Assembly: GCA_021464245.1 (NCBI GenBank) | Contig: JADCRB010000042.1 | Span: 1,967,914 to 2,031,913 of the forward strand | Source: Carallia brachiata | Lineage: Eukaryota > Streptophyta > Magnoliopsida > Malpighiales > Rhizophoraceae | DNA: 64,000 bases | Reading direction: 5' to 3' | Shown here: positions 1 to 10,826 of the stretch, piece after piece | Numbering within the stretch: position 1 is the stretch's first letter | Layout: every line of letters starts with the position of its first letter | Made by a program: the position numbers and the translations under genes | Notes under the pieces: generated by a model | What the model saw: the letters and a program-made list of their open reading frames with translations, nothing else | The model's database searches: none | What the model was told of the DNA's origin: nothing

Positions 1-2160
1 AAGCACAGAAAATATTACGTTATATATAATTATCACGGTTATTGATTACATATTCGGAGTCACCAAAAAACTAAGATATATAATGAATAATCAAAATAAT
101 GTTATAATGAATAATCAAAATAATGTTGCTTGTCTCTTTGTTTATGCAATCAAATCCTTTTAAGGTTGGTGTGATAGGATCGTCAATCAAAATCCGATTA
201 AGAATTCTGTATAATCATTAAAATCCTGTCGCCCTATTTTTCAAAGGCTGCCTTACAGAACGGGTTGGGTGGTGGGAGGGGCCTATCAACAATCACGTGT
301 GTTCCCCTGCTAACGAAGAATTTCGTGCCCTCTTAAGATAAAGAGTGGAATTAAGTATTTCAAAATTTTTATCCTGAAATTTTGTGTCGAATGAAATCGT
401 AGCTGTTATTCTTGAAATTGTAACTGATATTTTTAAAATATAAAAATAAAAATTGATTCAAAAATATCAATTCTAATTTTAAAAATAATAATTTTAATTT
501 TATTCGGCATATAATTTGACACAAAAATTACCGACCCACTAACATTTATTCTAAGATAGAGATAAAATGCAAAGGAAAAAAGGACAAAATTAATTGGTCG
601 TGCCTACATTTGTAAGCTAACCATGCATCAAACAAAACAATCTTTAATGAGAGCCCCACGTGTTATTTTCTCATTGGGTTGTTGGCTTTCAATATAAAAT
701 ATAATAGAAAAAGTACAAGTCCATATTGGACATTGAAACAGCGCCTATATTGTCTTAGTAAAAAAATATTTTTTTTTAATAATTAAAATTTAAAGTAGTA
801 TATTTATGATAATATTAAATATATTTAGAATTTAATTTTTAATAAAAAATTAAAAGAGAAGGTGTTTTAATACTGAAAATCTGAATAAATTTGTCTTGTT
901 ACTAAAATTCCTTCTTGACATTATAAAACGCTGCCGTTTTACGGCCAGAAAATTGGAAAATTCTCTGCACGTTTTCTCTACGTTTCTTTATATATTTTTT
1001 TGACAAAATATTTAAAAATATGGTAATATCTTATCGTTTGGTTAAGGAAGATTGTACTAAGTACTGATTACACTGTGTGTGCAATTATTGCAATGGACTG
1101 AATGACTTAACGAGACACAAATCATTTTTGTAGTGCTTTATATTTACTATTTTATTTATAAATATGATTAACATATCATTTCATATCATAAAAATTTATT
1201 TTATTAATTAATAATTTCAATTATACTCAAAATAAAAAATGAAGTCAAAATTAAAAATTTCCCAATTAATTTCTACACGTTCCACCAGTGATGGTCGAGC
1301 CCATAAATTTTGAAGAAACAGAGTATGACTGACTGACAGGCGAACGACTAGTCGTCCACAGAAGAGGAGATTCCAAATTTTCCCAGTCAACAAACAACAA
1401 CGGGAAAAACAAGGGAGCAATTATGTAAGCAAAGTGCTCAGTTACCAAAATTATCATGAAAGTACAACACTTGTTTACTTTTTCAAACTCCCTATTCTTG
1501 GGCTGCTTTTCCTTTCTTCTTTTGCTGCTTACTTTCATGTGCTTTTTTTTGCAGTTTCTTGATTGTTCTCTGCAATTCTATTGGAAACTTAATTGCTGAT
1601 AGTTGCATTTAACTTGGCAACATAGCAGATACGAAGAATGTGGTGAGAATCTGAATGTCTACCTCTTGCAAGTTAAAAAACACAGAAGAAAGGTTGCTTC
1701 TTTTTCTCCCTTTATAGTGAAGTTGATGGGAGCAATTTGTTGCTAATTTTTGTTTAGAGGGATTTTGCACTTTTGGGTTTCCTTATTTTCAGCGAAAAGG
1801 TTGGATTTTTTATGTTGGGTTTCTAGTGGATAGAGAGAAAGGGCTGGTAGTTGATTGATTTTCTGGAAACACATAAACTTGAACGAGGGTTATCATTTTT
1901 GTTTGATTGAAATTGGAATAATAACTCCAATCAGGAGTTGTATGATTTGCACTTATAGGATTGGAGGTGGGTTGTGGCCCTTTTTATTGTTTTGTTAACC
2001 ATTTTCGTAAGCATGGTTGCAGAATGAGGCTTTAGGCTGTGTTCATTACCCCTGTGTTGCTGCTTCTCTTGATTCCAGTCTATTGATTATGAGGAATAGG
2101 GTTCTGTTTTGTGGATTCTGATTACCATTGGACAGGGCTGGAAGAAAAATTGGGAATCTT
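1..2160. other. 5' flank of the PP2A B' gene; no other gene seen
   Basis: AT-rich intergenic DNA grading into the likely promoter and 5' leader of the PP2A gene. At about 345-540 there is an AT-rich repeat related to elements near 9640-9830 and 21936-22126. I found no convincing coding exon. The part from roughly 1380 onward is less AT-rich and may be transcribed leader, possibly with a leader intron, but I cannot place the transcription start. Confidence 0.5.
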
Positions 2161-2193
2161 TTAGTGAGTGGCATTTTGTTGTATTTGTAAAAT

Positions 2194-4653
2194 ATGCTCA
2201 AGCAGATTCTTGGTAAGCTTCCACGAAAGTCGTCGAAATCGACTGAAAATCGTGGACGGTGCAAAATACAATGCTGAGTTAAATTCTTCTAGTGGCTCCA
2301 GAAGCAGTAAATTAGGGGCCACTAAGTCTGAAAATTCACTAGTCACAGCTGCAACAACAAATAATTCCACATTGTTTGGGGGACAAAACCATGGTAAAAA
2401 AACTCAGCAAGGCTTGGACTTCAAGATGAATGGGAATCCAGGGTTTTCTTATGAAGGATTGCCTGCATTCAAGGACGTTCCTAGCTCAGAGAAGCAGAAC
2501 TTATTTATAAAAAAACTGAACTTGTGCTGCATTGTATTTGACTTCACTGACCCCACGAAGAGCCTCAAAGAAAAGGAGATCAAGCGGCAGACGTTACTGG
2601 AGCTGGTGGACTATGTAACTTCTATCAATGGAAAATTTACAGACACTGTGATGCAAGAGGCTATAAAAATGGTGTCTGTAAATTTGTTTAGGACCCTTAC
2701 TTATCAACCACACGAGAACAAACTTGTAGATGGTGTTGAATTGGAGGAAGAGGAGCCTTCTATGGATCCCGCTTGGCCTCACGTGCAACTTGTGTATGAA
2801 TTCTTCTTAAGGTTTGTGGCATCATCTGAGCTGGATGCAAAATTGGCTAGAAGATTCATTGATCAGTCTTTTATCCTCAAGTTGCTCGATTTATTTGACT
2901 CTGAGGATCCCAGAGAAAGGGAATACTTGAAGACAATACTTCACCGCATCTATGGCAAGTTTATGGTGCATCGTCCGTTCATCAGGAAAGCTATCAACAA
3001 TATTTTCTATCAATTTATTTATGAGACTGAAAAACACAATGGCATTGCCGAGTTTTTAGAAATTTTGGGCAGCATTATTAATGGCTTTGCTCTGCCACTG
3101 AAAGAAGAACATAAAGCATTTCTTGTTCGCGCTCTAATTCCTCTGCATAAGCCAAAATGCTTGGTGATGTATCACCAGCCATTATCTTACTGCATTACAC
3201 AATTTGTGGAGAAAGACTGCGAGCTTGCGGATACTGTAATCAGTGGTTTGTTAAAATACTGGCCTGTCACTAATAGTTCAAAGGAAGTCATGTTTCTGAA
3301 TGAGCTGGAGGAAGTGTTAGAAGCAACGCAGCAACCAGAATTCCAGGACTGCATGGTGCCCCTGTTTCGGCAAATTGCAAGCTGCTTAAGCAATCCTCAC
3401 TTTCAGGTAGTGTTCCGCAGCCTTCACTTTGCTCGCTTCAATTTGCAAAACGTGCTGCTTTACCGTTCCTTCTTTCAATTTATTTGTTTGTTTGCATAAA
3501 AAATTCCTTTCGCAAAATATGCTTCAAAGGTGCAACGCTACCTGTTCTTCATTGCTTCAGCCGTTTAACTGCACATAGATCTTTCTGGCAGACCCTTTTT
3601 GGGTACACTGGAAAAATTCTTTCTTGCAGACTTTGACTGCATGTATTGTTGCCACTTCCTCTCATCTTCTGTTTGGTAGATCTAGAGTTTTTGATAATGG
3701 GTTAGTGCTAACCAATCATGCTCCACCTTTATCTTGTCTCATATGTTGTAAATGTGTCCATTCGTTATGTACTTTCATGTACTTCTGCTTTGGAGCCATA
3801 TGGATTATAATTTAGTTCTTACATTTGTTCCCTCTCGCGTGTGCAAAAGCAATGTATATTTCGTCCGTGAACTTTTGGCCGACTTGTACTTCGATGAAAA
3901 ACTGTGAATGGGCTCTTATTAACTTCACCTCCATGTCAGGTAAATCTGCATTTCAAAAGCAGATGGTTGGTGCAGTGTCATATTCAAAAGCAGATGATTA
4001 GCATAGTGTCATATTAGTTCTTGTACCGTCTGTCTATTGGTCGTATTCCAGCGAAAGAAAAACAAGTGCCAATTGTAATTCCCTAAAAGCTGGCGAAACC
4101 TTTGGCGACTTGAATCCTATTGACAGTTGGGCACACTGGGTGAGAACTGTTAAAAGAAACTCTGACCAATTCTTCGAAAAAGTGCTAATTATTCACTTTA
4201 TCTCTGTCTTTAAGTTTTTCGTCTAAAGCATTAAGTTCCTTCTAGTATAGTATTCCTAGAATTGAATGGCCCATCTTTGATACACGGTTCACTCTTTCAC
4301 TGTGATAATGCATCAGTTAAGTTGTTGCTTCCGCCCTTTGCTTTCAGGTGGCTGAGAGAGCATTTTTCTTGTGGAACAATGATGCAGTTGAAAACCTGAT
4401 TATGGAGAACCGCAAGGTTATACTGCCCATTATCTTGCCTGCTCTTGAGAGAAATTCTAGAAACCACTGGAATCAAGCTGTTCGTAGCTTGACCTTAAAT
4501 GTTCGCAAGATATTTGAGGATCTCGATCCAGAGCTGTTCAATGAATGCTTACTTAAGCTTCAAGAAGATGAAAGGAGGGAAGATGAGATTAAAGCAAGAC
4601 GTGATGCCAAGTGGAGACGTTTAGAAGAGCCCGCGGTGATAAAACTGCAGTAA
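2194..4653 (+). CDS. PP2A B'/B56-family regulatory subunit, with an apparent frameshift near its start
   Basis: Regulatory B' (B56) subunit of protein phosphatase 2A; it binds the A/C core and directs substrate choice. Exon 1 is 2194-3406 and exon 2 is 4348-4653; the intron is GT-AG and splits HFQ from VAERA, a junction typical of plant B' genes. Family motifs seen include [41 protein letters not shown] and the C-terminal HWNQAV and KWRRLEE. The start at 2194 is chosen because it encodes [16 protein letters not shown], the family's N-terminal signature. That frame stops after 27 codons; the rest of the protein is in the next frame. Removing one G around 2253-2255 would join them into about 505 residues, the usual family length. 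The downstream frame has no ATG until 2426. This is either a one-base assembly error or a disabling mutation; the intact remainder favours an error or a very recent loss. Confidence 0.9.
3407..4347 (+). other. PP2A B' gene intron, 941 bases
   Basis: It begins GTAGTG directly after the HFQ codons and ends in a pyrimidine-rich tract with CTTTCAG before GTG GCT GAG. Phase 0 on both sides. Short open frames inside it have no family resemblance and are ignored. Confidence 0.85.
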
Positions 4654-6290
4654 CGAAGCCATGATGAACCATTCCAAGGGAACATCTCGTCCCTCTTCCA
4701 AATTGCAGCAAAGGTAAATGTTAATGGCCAAATGGGTGTTTTAGTGCATGATGGGAAAGGTGAGATATATGCCGCCTTATTTTTTTACGGGGAGAGTTTT
4801 TTCAAGATTCGAATCTGTGACCTCCAAACTACAATACAATGAAGTAAATTTTACCGAGACTTGGCCTTCTTGTAGGATCGTGGGCCTTTTTTTTTTTTTT
4901 TTGTGTTCTTGATTGAGGTGGGATTCATTGTATAATTTTATTGGTGTCTATGTTTATGTGCTTGAATGTTCTTGGGCTGTCAAAACTCTCTCACTGCAAA
5001 GTCCATTTGGTTCTGTTTTTTAGCATATTAAGAGGTTCAATTTGTACACTGTCCAGTCGGTCCTGTCTATCAGGATGACATTGGCAAAACACATTTTTTA
5101 GAGCAAATCGAAGGGTCAAAGACAGGAACTTCACGAATAATCATGTCATAAAAAATACAAAAATGTTGCAAAAACGTAGATTTTTTTTTTTAGAATCACA
5201 AAAAAAATTTATTGTAAGTACGTTAATTTTTAGATTTTTGAGTCAAAGTTACAGTAGCTCCGGTTCGAGAGTTTAAGCTTTATTCAACCACTCTTAAAGA
5301 GCGGATCTACTTTCTGAGTATATTATGTCTAACGAATTTATATGTTTAATCATAGTGTTAACGAGTTTAAAATTCACAATTATACTTTAGCATAATCCAA
5401 TATTTGGGGGAACGACAACAGAAATTCGAATTTAAATTAATATGGAGAATGCACATCGATTTACTACCAGTTTACCACAAAACATTGAATATAAATTCTT
5501 AAATATATAATTATAATTTTACTAGTAATTGTGGATTAAGGTGAATATGCGTTTGGAGTGTGTCCATTTTTCTGTAATTCTATAATGAAAGTCATAAAAA
5601 ATTTATTAATAAATGAATACATGTCAGCAATTCACAAATTTCATCTTATTATGCTCTTTTTCCCGACGGACAATTTGCAAATGATGATTATCTCGTCCGT
5701 AAATCTGGTCGGATTTTCTTGGATTAGTCCCGGTCGTTTATTCGATGGTTGTATTTATTTTTTTTTATTTTGTAGAAATTGTTTACTACTTGTTGTGCAA
5801 AAGAGAAAAAAAAAAATCACTAAATTGGCCTTTACGACAAAGATTTGCCCAAGTCAAAGAAAGAAGGGATTTGTGGGCGCTGTTTTATTTTCGGACAAAA
5901 TATTGTCTAAAATATTATTTGAATGTGATTGATTGTTTTTTTTTTTTACAATCGTCTCGATTTCAAGTGTAATTAAGAAAAAAAAAATTATTATTATTTT
6001 TTTAATATATAAAATTCAGTTAGTTGCATATAAAATTCAGTCAGTTGTATTCGAACAGTATTTCAAATTTTTTTTTTTTTTTTAGAGAATTTAACTTTTT
6101 CGATCGCTTGTTGGACAGTCCCAGTCAACTATTCAGGCAATACCAGTAAGTGGCAAGAACTTGCAAGGAAATGTTAACAGAGTCTTGTCAGGAGTAAACT
6201 ATCGAAATCAGAGACTACAGGGAGTTCAATGTTTAAAACTACAGGAGGTAAAATGCAAAATAGGAGATTAATACATTGTATTTTATTTTA
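4654..6290. other. Intergenic space between the PP2A gene and BAHD-1
   Basis: Holds the PP2A 3' UTR and AT-rich DNA with several long T or A tracts. A stretch near 4805-4835 (ATTCGAATCTGTGACC) resembles the B-box part of a degenerate tRNA-derived SINE, too weak to call separately. About 6010-6045 holds a short direct repeat containing ATAAAATTCAGT. No gene seen. Confidence 0.5.
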
Positions 6291-6348
6291 TTAATGTTTG
6301 TCTCTTATCTCACATAGAAAGGGAGGTAGACAAAATTGCTATTGCAGA

Positions 6349-7653
6349 TCAAGATGAAGAAACACTTGGGTTTACAGTTGCAAATTCAAGCAGCTCTTGA
6401 TCAGACACGAACAAGGCCATGTCTTCCTCAGTCAGGCTCAAAAACACTTCTATTCCTTCACCATCGTTTGCATCCATCAATAGGACGGCGTTTTTGAATG
6501 GAAAATTAGCAATGCTCAACCAAACAGGCTTTCCCCATCCGAAATCAGCGTTATACAAATCAAATTTGCACCAACTGATACAGGTATAGAAGTCTATATC
6601 TTTACTCATAATCCAAGTGCCCAACTTACTATAATACTCGGTAATTGCTAATAAACCCCCTTCCCCTTGAAACTTTTTGACATAATTTTCACTAAATTCC
6701 TCCAAATCTTTCCTTATTCGACCGACTAAATCCTTCAAATCTAACTCAACTTCCTCTGTCTGTGCACCAACGAACGATGCACAATTGCCAATATGGTTTT
6801 CTTGCAAAGGGGGCACGAGCCTTTTGCGCATATTTACAGGGAGAGACCACACAGATGGTCTGTTCAGCCCGAGGTTCGATCTTGATGCATTCAATCCACA
6901 CTTCCATACAAGTGCAGATACGGCTTCCACGCGGGTTGGTTTTGGCACAGTTCCACTGGCCACCTTCCCCCTGAGATTGCTAATCTTCGAGGCATCAAAC
7001 ACAAACCTTTTCAGGACATATTTTTCTTGGGTCAACTCCAGATTAGGCCTCGAAACTGGGAAATCCATTTGTGGAAAGGTAGATGCACCCATGAATGAGG
7101 GACTCAACACCTTACTGGAGTTGTTACTAGCTGTTGCAGACCAGAACTTGATGAATGCGGTTAGTGAGGAACCATCAACAATCTTGTGTGATATGCTGAC
7201 CCCAATTGCCATGCCACCACAATCAAAGAAAGTGGCTTGCACGAGTAACAAGAATCCTGTGGCAGCCTCATTGGATTCAACATCAGCTGGCAAGAATTGT
7301 TTTAGTACATCCAAGTCGGGCTCTTTCAGATAGTTTGCCAGAGGACTTTTGATTCGAGCTTCAATGAATTCGGCTCCATCGTCACCACATTCTATGGAGA
7401 CATTGCCTTTGACCCTGCCTGCCAATGGGTAGAAGTGGGCCAATGTTTCAGATAATGATCTCTTTAACCTTTGCGATCTTTCATGATGATCACTGCCATG
7501 GTGACCCTTTTTGGAGTAGAAGAGGAGTAGTGGTATATAAGCTGTAGGATGAATCTGGTCCAGAACAGAAAGCTTGAGAGTTCTGCAATCGGGGGATGTG
7601 GGAGAGGATGGTGTGATGGTTTCTCTGGTGATGATCTCAATTGTCGCTGCCAT
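6349..7653 (-). CDS. BAHD acyltransferase BAHD-1, vinorine-synthase-like, intact
   Basis: 434-residue, single-exon BAHD enzyme; this family moves an acyl group from acyl-CoA to an alcohol or amine in the cytosol. The catalytic HXXXD motif is HKIVD at residues 156-160 and the structural DFGWG motif is at 370-374. The FYPLAGR block (about 74-80) and the RPTRVEA-type segment PTRVEAVSALVW (about 239-250) are also present. Length is normal and no stop or frameshift is seen. Subgroup A with BAHD-2 and BAHD-3, which share its N-terminus, the C-terminal NPSVS end and a similar 3' UTR. A TATA box lies about 55 bases upstream of the ATG. Vinorine-synthase-like is a sequence-clade statement; the acceptor substrate is unknown. 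Confidence 0.93.
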   Translation of the reverse strand: MAATIEIITRETITPSSPTSPDCRTLKLSVLDQIHPTAYIPLLLFYSKKGHHGSDHHERSQRLKRSLSETLAHFYPLAGRVKGNVSIECGDDGAEFIEARIKSPLANYLKEPDLDVLKQFLPADVESNEAATGFLLLVQATFFDCGGMAIGVSISHKIVDGSSLTAFIKFWSATASNNSSKVLSPSFMGASTFPQMDFPVSRPNLELTQEKYVLKRFVFDASKISNLRGKVASGTVPKPTRVEAVSALVWKCGLNASRSNLGLNRPSVWSLPVNMRKRLVPPLQENHIGNCASFVGAQTEEVELDLKDLVGRIRKDLEEFSENYVKKFQGEGGLLAITEYYSKLGTWIMSKDIDFYTCISWCKFDLYNADFGWGKPVWLSIANFPFKNAVLLMDANDGEGIEVFLSLTEEDMALFVSDQELLEFATVNPSVSSS

Positions 7654-7707
7654 TGGGATGATCTTTATCGCTTGCTATTTTGGTAGACACAAGGCATAGA
7701 TGGCACA

Positions 7708-7716
7708 TTATATAAA
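7708..7716 (-). promoter_or_regulatory. TATA box of BAHD-1
   Basis: On the minus strand this reads TTTATATAA, about 55 bases upstream of the BAHD-1 ATG. The block TATAATGTGCCATCTATGCC just downstream is shared with BAHD-2, and the part from GTGCC onward also with BAHD-3, so the core promoter is conserved among the copies. Confidence 0.7.
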
Positions 7717-7719
7717 GGC

Positions 7720-8725
7720 ACAAAAGCAGCCAAACCATTAATTATTTGCTTTTCAAGTTCATGTAGCATCTTTTCACATTATCTCAATTGTTTTGGTATA
7801 ACATTTGATATAATTAAATCAATTGGGCGTGATTTGAAGGGGAGACGAGCTTTAGTATAACAGAAAAATTATTTTATTGTAATATGGTGGTCATAGGTTC
7901 AAATCTTAGAAGCGGATGTTTTTGAAAAAATACATAACAATATGGACCACAAACAGGTACCATATAGTAATTATAATACAATATGGAGTCACTTTTGAAA
8001 GGCATCATTTTTGAAAGGCATCATGTGTGATATCATAGGGAGTTAACACTTGCACTTAACAAAATTATATTGTACGTCATTGCAAGAGCAAGCATTACCT
8101 ACCAAATATACACTTCATGTGTGACACTGGCACTCCCTTTATTCTCTTTTGTCCCGAACGGTGATTACTGGTTAGCATATGAGTAAGAATTTTAATATAT
8201 AATTTAATTTTAAATTATAATAAATAATCATGTATTTTATTTAATAATATTTAATAATTTATTTATTTTTTAAAAAATTCTAGTCATCTAACGATATATA
8301 TAACTTTATTACGTTATTGTACTTATAATGTTATTATCTAGTATTTTTCTACCAATAATGACTTTGTGCTGACCTTGCATAATTTTATTATTCAAATTAA
8401 AGATGGTGAAATATTTCTAAAAATATGGCAGTCTTTTTTCTTTGGCCGTTCAACAAAAAAAAAAATGGAAAAATGAAAAGATGACGTCTTCCGTTCCAAA
8501 CGTCTTCTAATGTTGATGAGTTGTCTTGTTACAATTATTATTATTATTATTATTATTATTTGCAGTTTTTTTTTATTCATGTATCATAAAAAAAAATATT
8601 CGTTGATTCATAATACGTCTTCCTTTAAAAAAAGATTTGTTTTTATTTTTTAAAAAGTACATAATATGCACAAAATCAGGTAAAATATTCAACAATCTTC
8701 ACACAACATACAATGCCTGCTCGCT
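7720..8725. other. BAHD-1 upstream region
   Basis: AT-rich, no gene. Contains short blocks that recur upstream of other BAHD copies: TTGGGCGTG near 7825, also near 12883 and 14089, and TTTTGAAAGGCATCAT in two tandem copies at about 7994-8024, related to a block near 14492. A short (TTA)n microsatellite lies near 8536-8560. Confidence 0.55.
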
Positions 8726-8744
8726 GAACATTTCATTTCATTTG
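8726..8744 (+). repeat. Left target-site duplication of the LINE
   Basis: 19 bases identical to 9163-9181, flanking the truncated LINE. Confidence 0.85.
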
Positions 8745-9162
8745 TGTTGGCTATGGCTATAGCAGCGGAGCTTCGGGCAATTTGTACAGCTCTCCAGTTA
8801 GCTTGGCAAAAAGTTTACAGGCGGGTCATCATAGAGAGAGATTCCTTACTTGCAATTCATAAGATTAAAAGTAAAGGATGGGAATTGGATACATATAGAC
8901 AAGTCATTGTGAAATGTCTTTCGTTACTTCAACGTGAATGGATATGTCACCTACAATGTACACTTAGAGAAGGAAATACGTATGTAAATTTCATAGCGAA
9001 TGTAGGAGGTCTCGAAGATGAAGAGTTAAAGTTATGGGAGAAACCTCTCCCGGGTCTTACAACCTTGTCATGGATTGACTCGTTTAGAGTTTTCATCCCA
9101 CGAGGTGGTCTGTAACGGCCTTTAACTGTTTTTTTTTTTTTTCCTTGTAAAACGAAAAAAAA
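8745..9162 (+). mobile_element. 5'-truncated LINE carrying an RNase H-like domain
   Basis: About 418 bases flanked by an exact 19-bp direct repeat, GAACATTTCATTTCATTTG, at 8726-8744 and 9163-9181. The insert ends in an A-rich tail (AAAACGAAAAAAAA). It encodes one uninterrupted frame to a stop at 9113-9115. The protein matches the RNase H-like (RVT_3) C-terminus of plant non-LTR retrotransposons: AAELRAICTALQLAW, a central RVIIERDSLLAIHKI strand with the acidic residue, and REGN further on. Target-site duplication, A tail and 5' truncation are hallmarks of LINE insertion. The intact frame and identical repeats suggest a young insertion. Not a host gene. Confidence 0.85.
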
Positions 9163-9181
9163 GAACATTTCATTTCATTTG
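9163..9181 (+). repeat. Right target-site duplication of the LINE
   Basis: 19 bases identical to 8726-8744, directly after the A-rich tail of the element. Confidence 0.85.
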
Positions 9182-10757
9182 AGTTGTTGTACGTTTTACA
9201 TTGTATGATAATTATGGTTTTTTTTTTTTCATTTAACATAATACACGCCGCTCATTTTATATTTCTTAAGAACATTAAAAAAAAATTGCACGTTGAGCCC
9301 ACAAGTGCCGTCCATCCTGCACCGCTGGTAACCAAGACCAAAAAAAAAAAAAAATTCGCTATTGCTTGGGAAAAAAAAATTCCTTCGTGAGGAGGAATTT
9401 GGGAGATAAATGATAAGCATCTTGCTTGAGAAGAAGAGAGCAAAAGAAGAAAGACGTGAGTTTTTTCCCTGGCTCTACGAAAATTTGTTCTTCCCAATTA
9501 TGACAAACAAAGGACTTTTTATTTTGTTTTTTAGGTTGAAATTACAGTTATGTCCCTACTATTTTTTTTTAAAATTTTTTTTACATTTTAAAAATAAAAT
9601 TAGTATTAGATAAACTTGTTGTTGAGGATATTAAAGAAGAAAAAAAGTTGGTATTCTGATAAATTTATTTTGATTTTTATTCTGAGTGAAATTGTGATTA
9701 ATATTTTTGAAATAAAAAATAATATTTTTAAAATAAAAAATTAATAAGTGTTTAAAAAATATTAATTTTTATTTTAAAAATATTAATTATAATTTTAATT
9801 AAAATAAAATTTAAGATAAATTTACCCAATAGAGCTCACCAAAGAATTGTCTTCCTTTTTCGGTCAGCTTCGGTAGTAATCATCTACCTCGCGTAGCAAA
9901 TGAGGTGGCACATTCTTTGAGTACCAGGGCTGTTTCAGTAGATGGCCATCGTTTTTGGAGTTTGGACTGGGTCCAATTGTGTCGATGTTTTTTATTTCAT
10001 ATAAGGATGCATTAGAAACTCAAGTCTCTTATCTAGACCCCCAAAAAAAACAAAAATGTATTAGTCTTTCCATGTCTTTAATAAAATCTACATCTTTTTC
10101 CCTTAAAAAAATAAAAAGATAAAATTAATTTTATAATATATTATTTCTTCTTTTTTTTTTTCATATACTTTCAAATAAAATAATTTTAATTTTTTTTCTT
10201 TCATTACACTCTCTCATTACTATTAATAAAAAAATAAAAAAATTTTCTCTTCTAAAATTTATTACTCACACTTTTATTACTCTCCTCTTTTTTTTTTTTT
10301 TTTTTCTGTCCAAAAGAACTCCATCCGCAAAAGCAAGGCGGCTAGTGGCATATAGCCACTCATGTAGTACTAGAAGGAATTTTAAGACCCATTCAAAGTC
10401 GCAAAAGGATAACGTTAAACGTGGCGAAATCGAGGGCCACGGAAATAGAAAAACAGTAACCATAGTTTTTGGGCAAAGTACACGGCCCTACGCAAGTGGT
10501 TAAATTACATTTAAATATTAAATAATTTATGTAATATATAATATATGTTATGTAATTAAAATATAAAATATAAATAAAAATATAATATTTTTTATTATTA
10601 TAATTATATAAAAATATATTATTTATTACACAAATTAAGAATCAATAACATGGTTGCCACTAACAATTTCCGGTTTCGATTATGATTGGGCATGTTTTTT
10701 ACGATGCAAGTCTTTTTCGCCGACGCTCGTCTCTTCTAATAGAAATTCATTCATATT
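9182..10757. other. Intergenic space between the LINE and BAHD-2
   Basis: AT-rich with many homopolymer tracts. At about 9640-9830 lies an AT-rich repeat related to those near 345-540 and 21936-22126. No gene seen. Confidence 0.5.
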
Positions 10758-10826
10758 TTATTAATGTTCGTCTCTCAACCCCAACATGAAAAGGGAGTTA
10801 GACAAAATTGCTATTACAGATCAAAT

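Noticed and set aside
2168..2193. An upstream non-ATG (GTG) start for the PP2A protein in the long frame
   Set aside because: The residues it would add do not resemble the family, while the ATG at 2194 in another frame encodes the family signature exactly.
5558..5972. Frames of 75-124 codons
   Set aside because: Phe/Lys-rich translation of AT-rich intergenic DNA, with no splice partner or homology.
6762..7333. Long plus-strand frames across BAHD-1 (and similar ones across BAHD-2 at 11149-11805)
   Set aside because: They are opposite-strand shadows of the BAHD coding sequence, with no family resemblance of their own.
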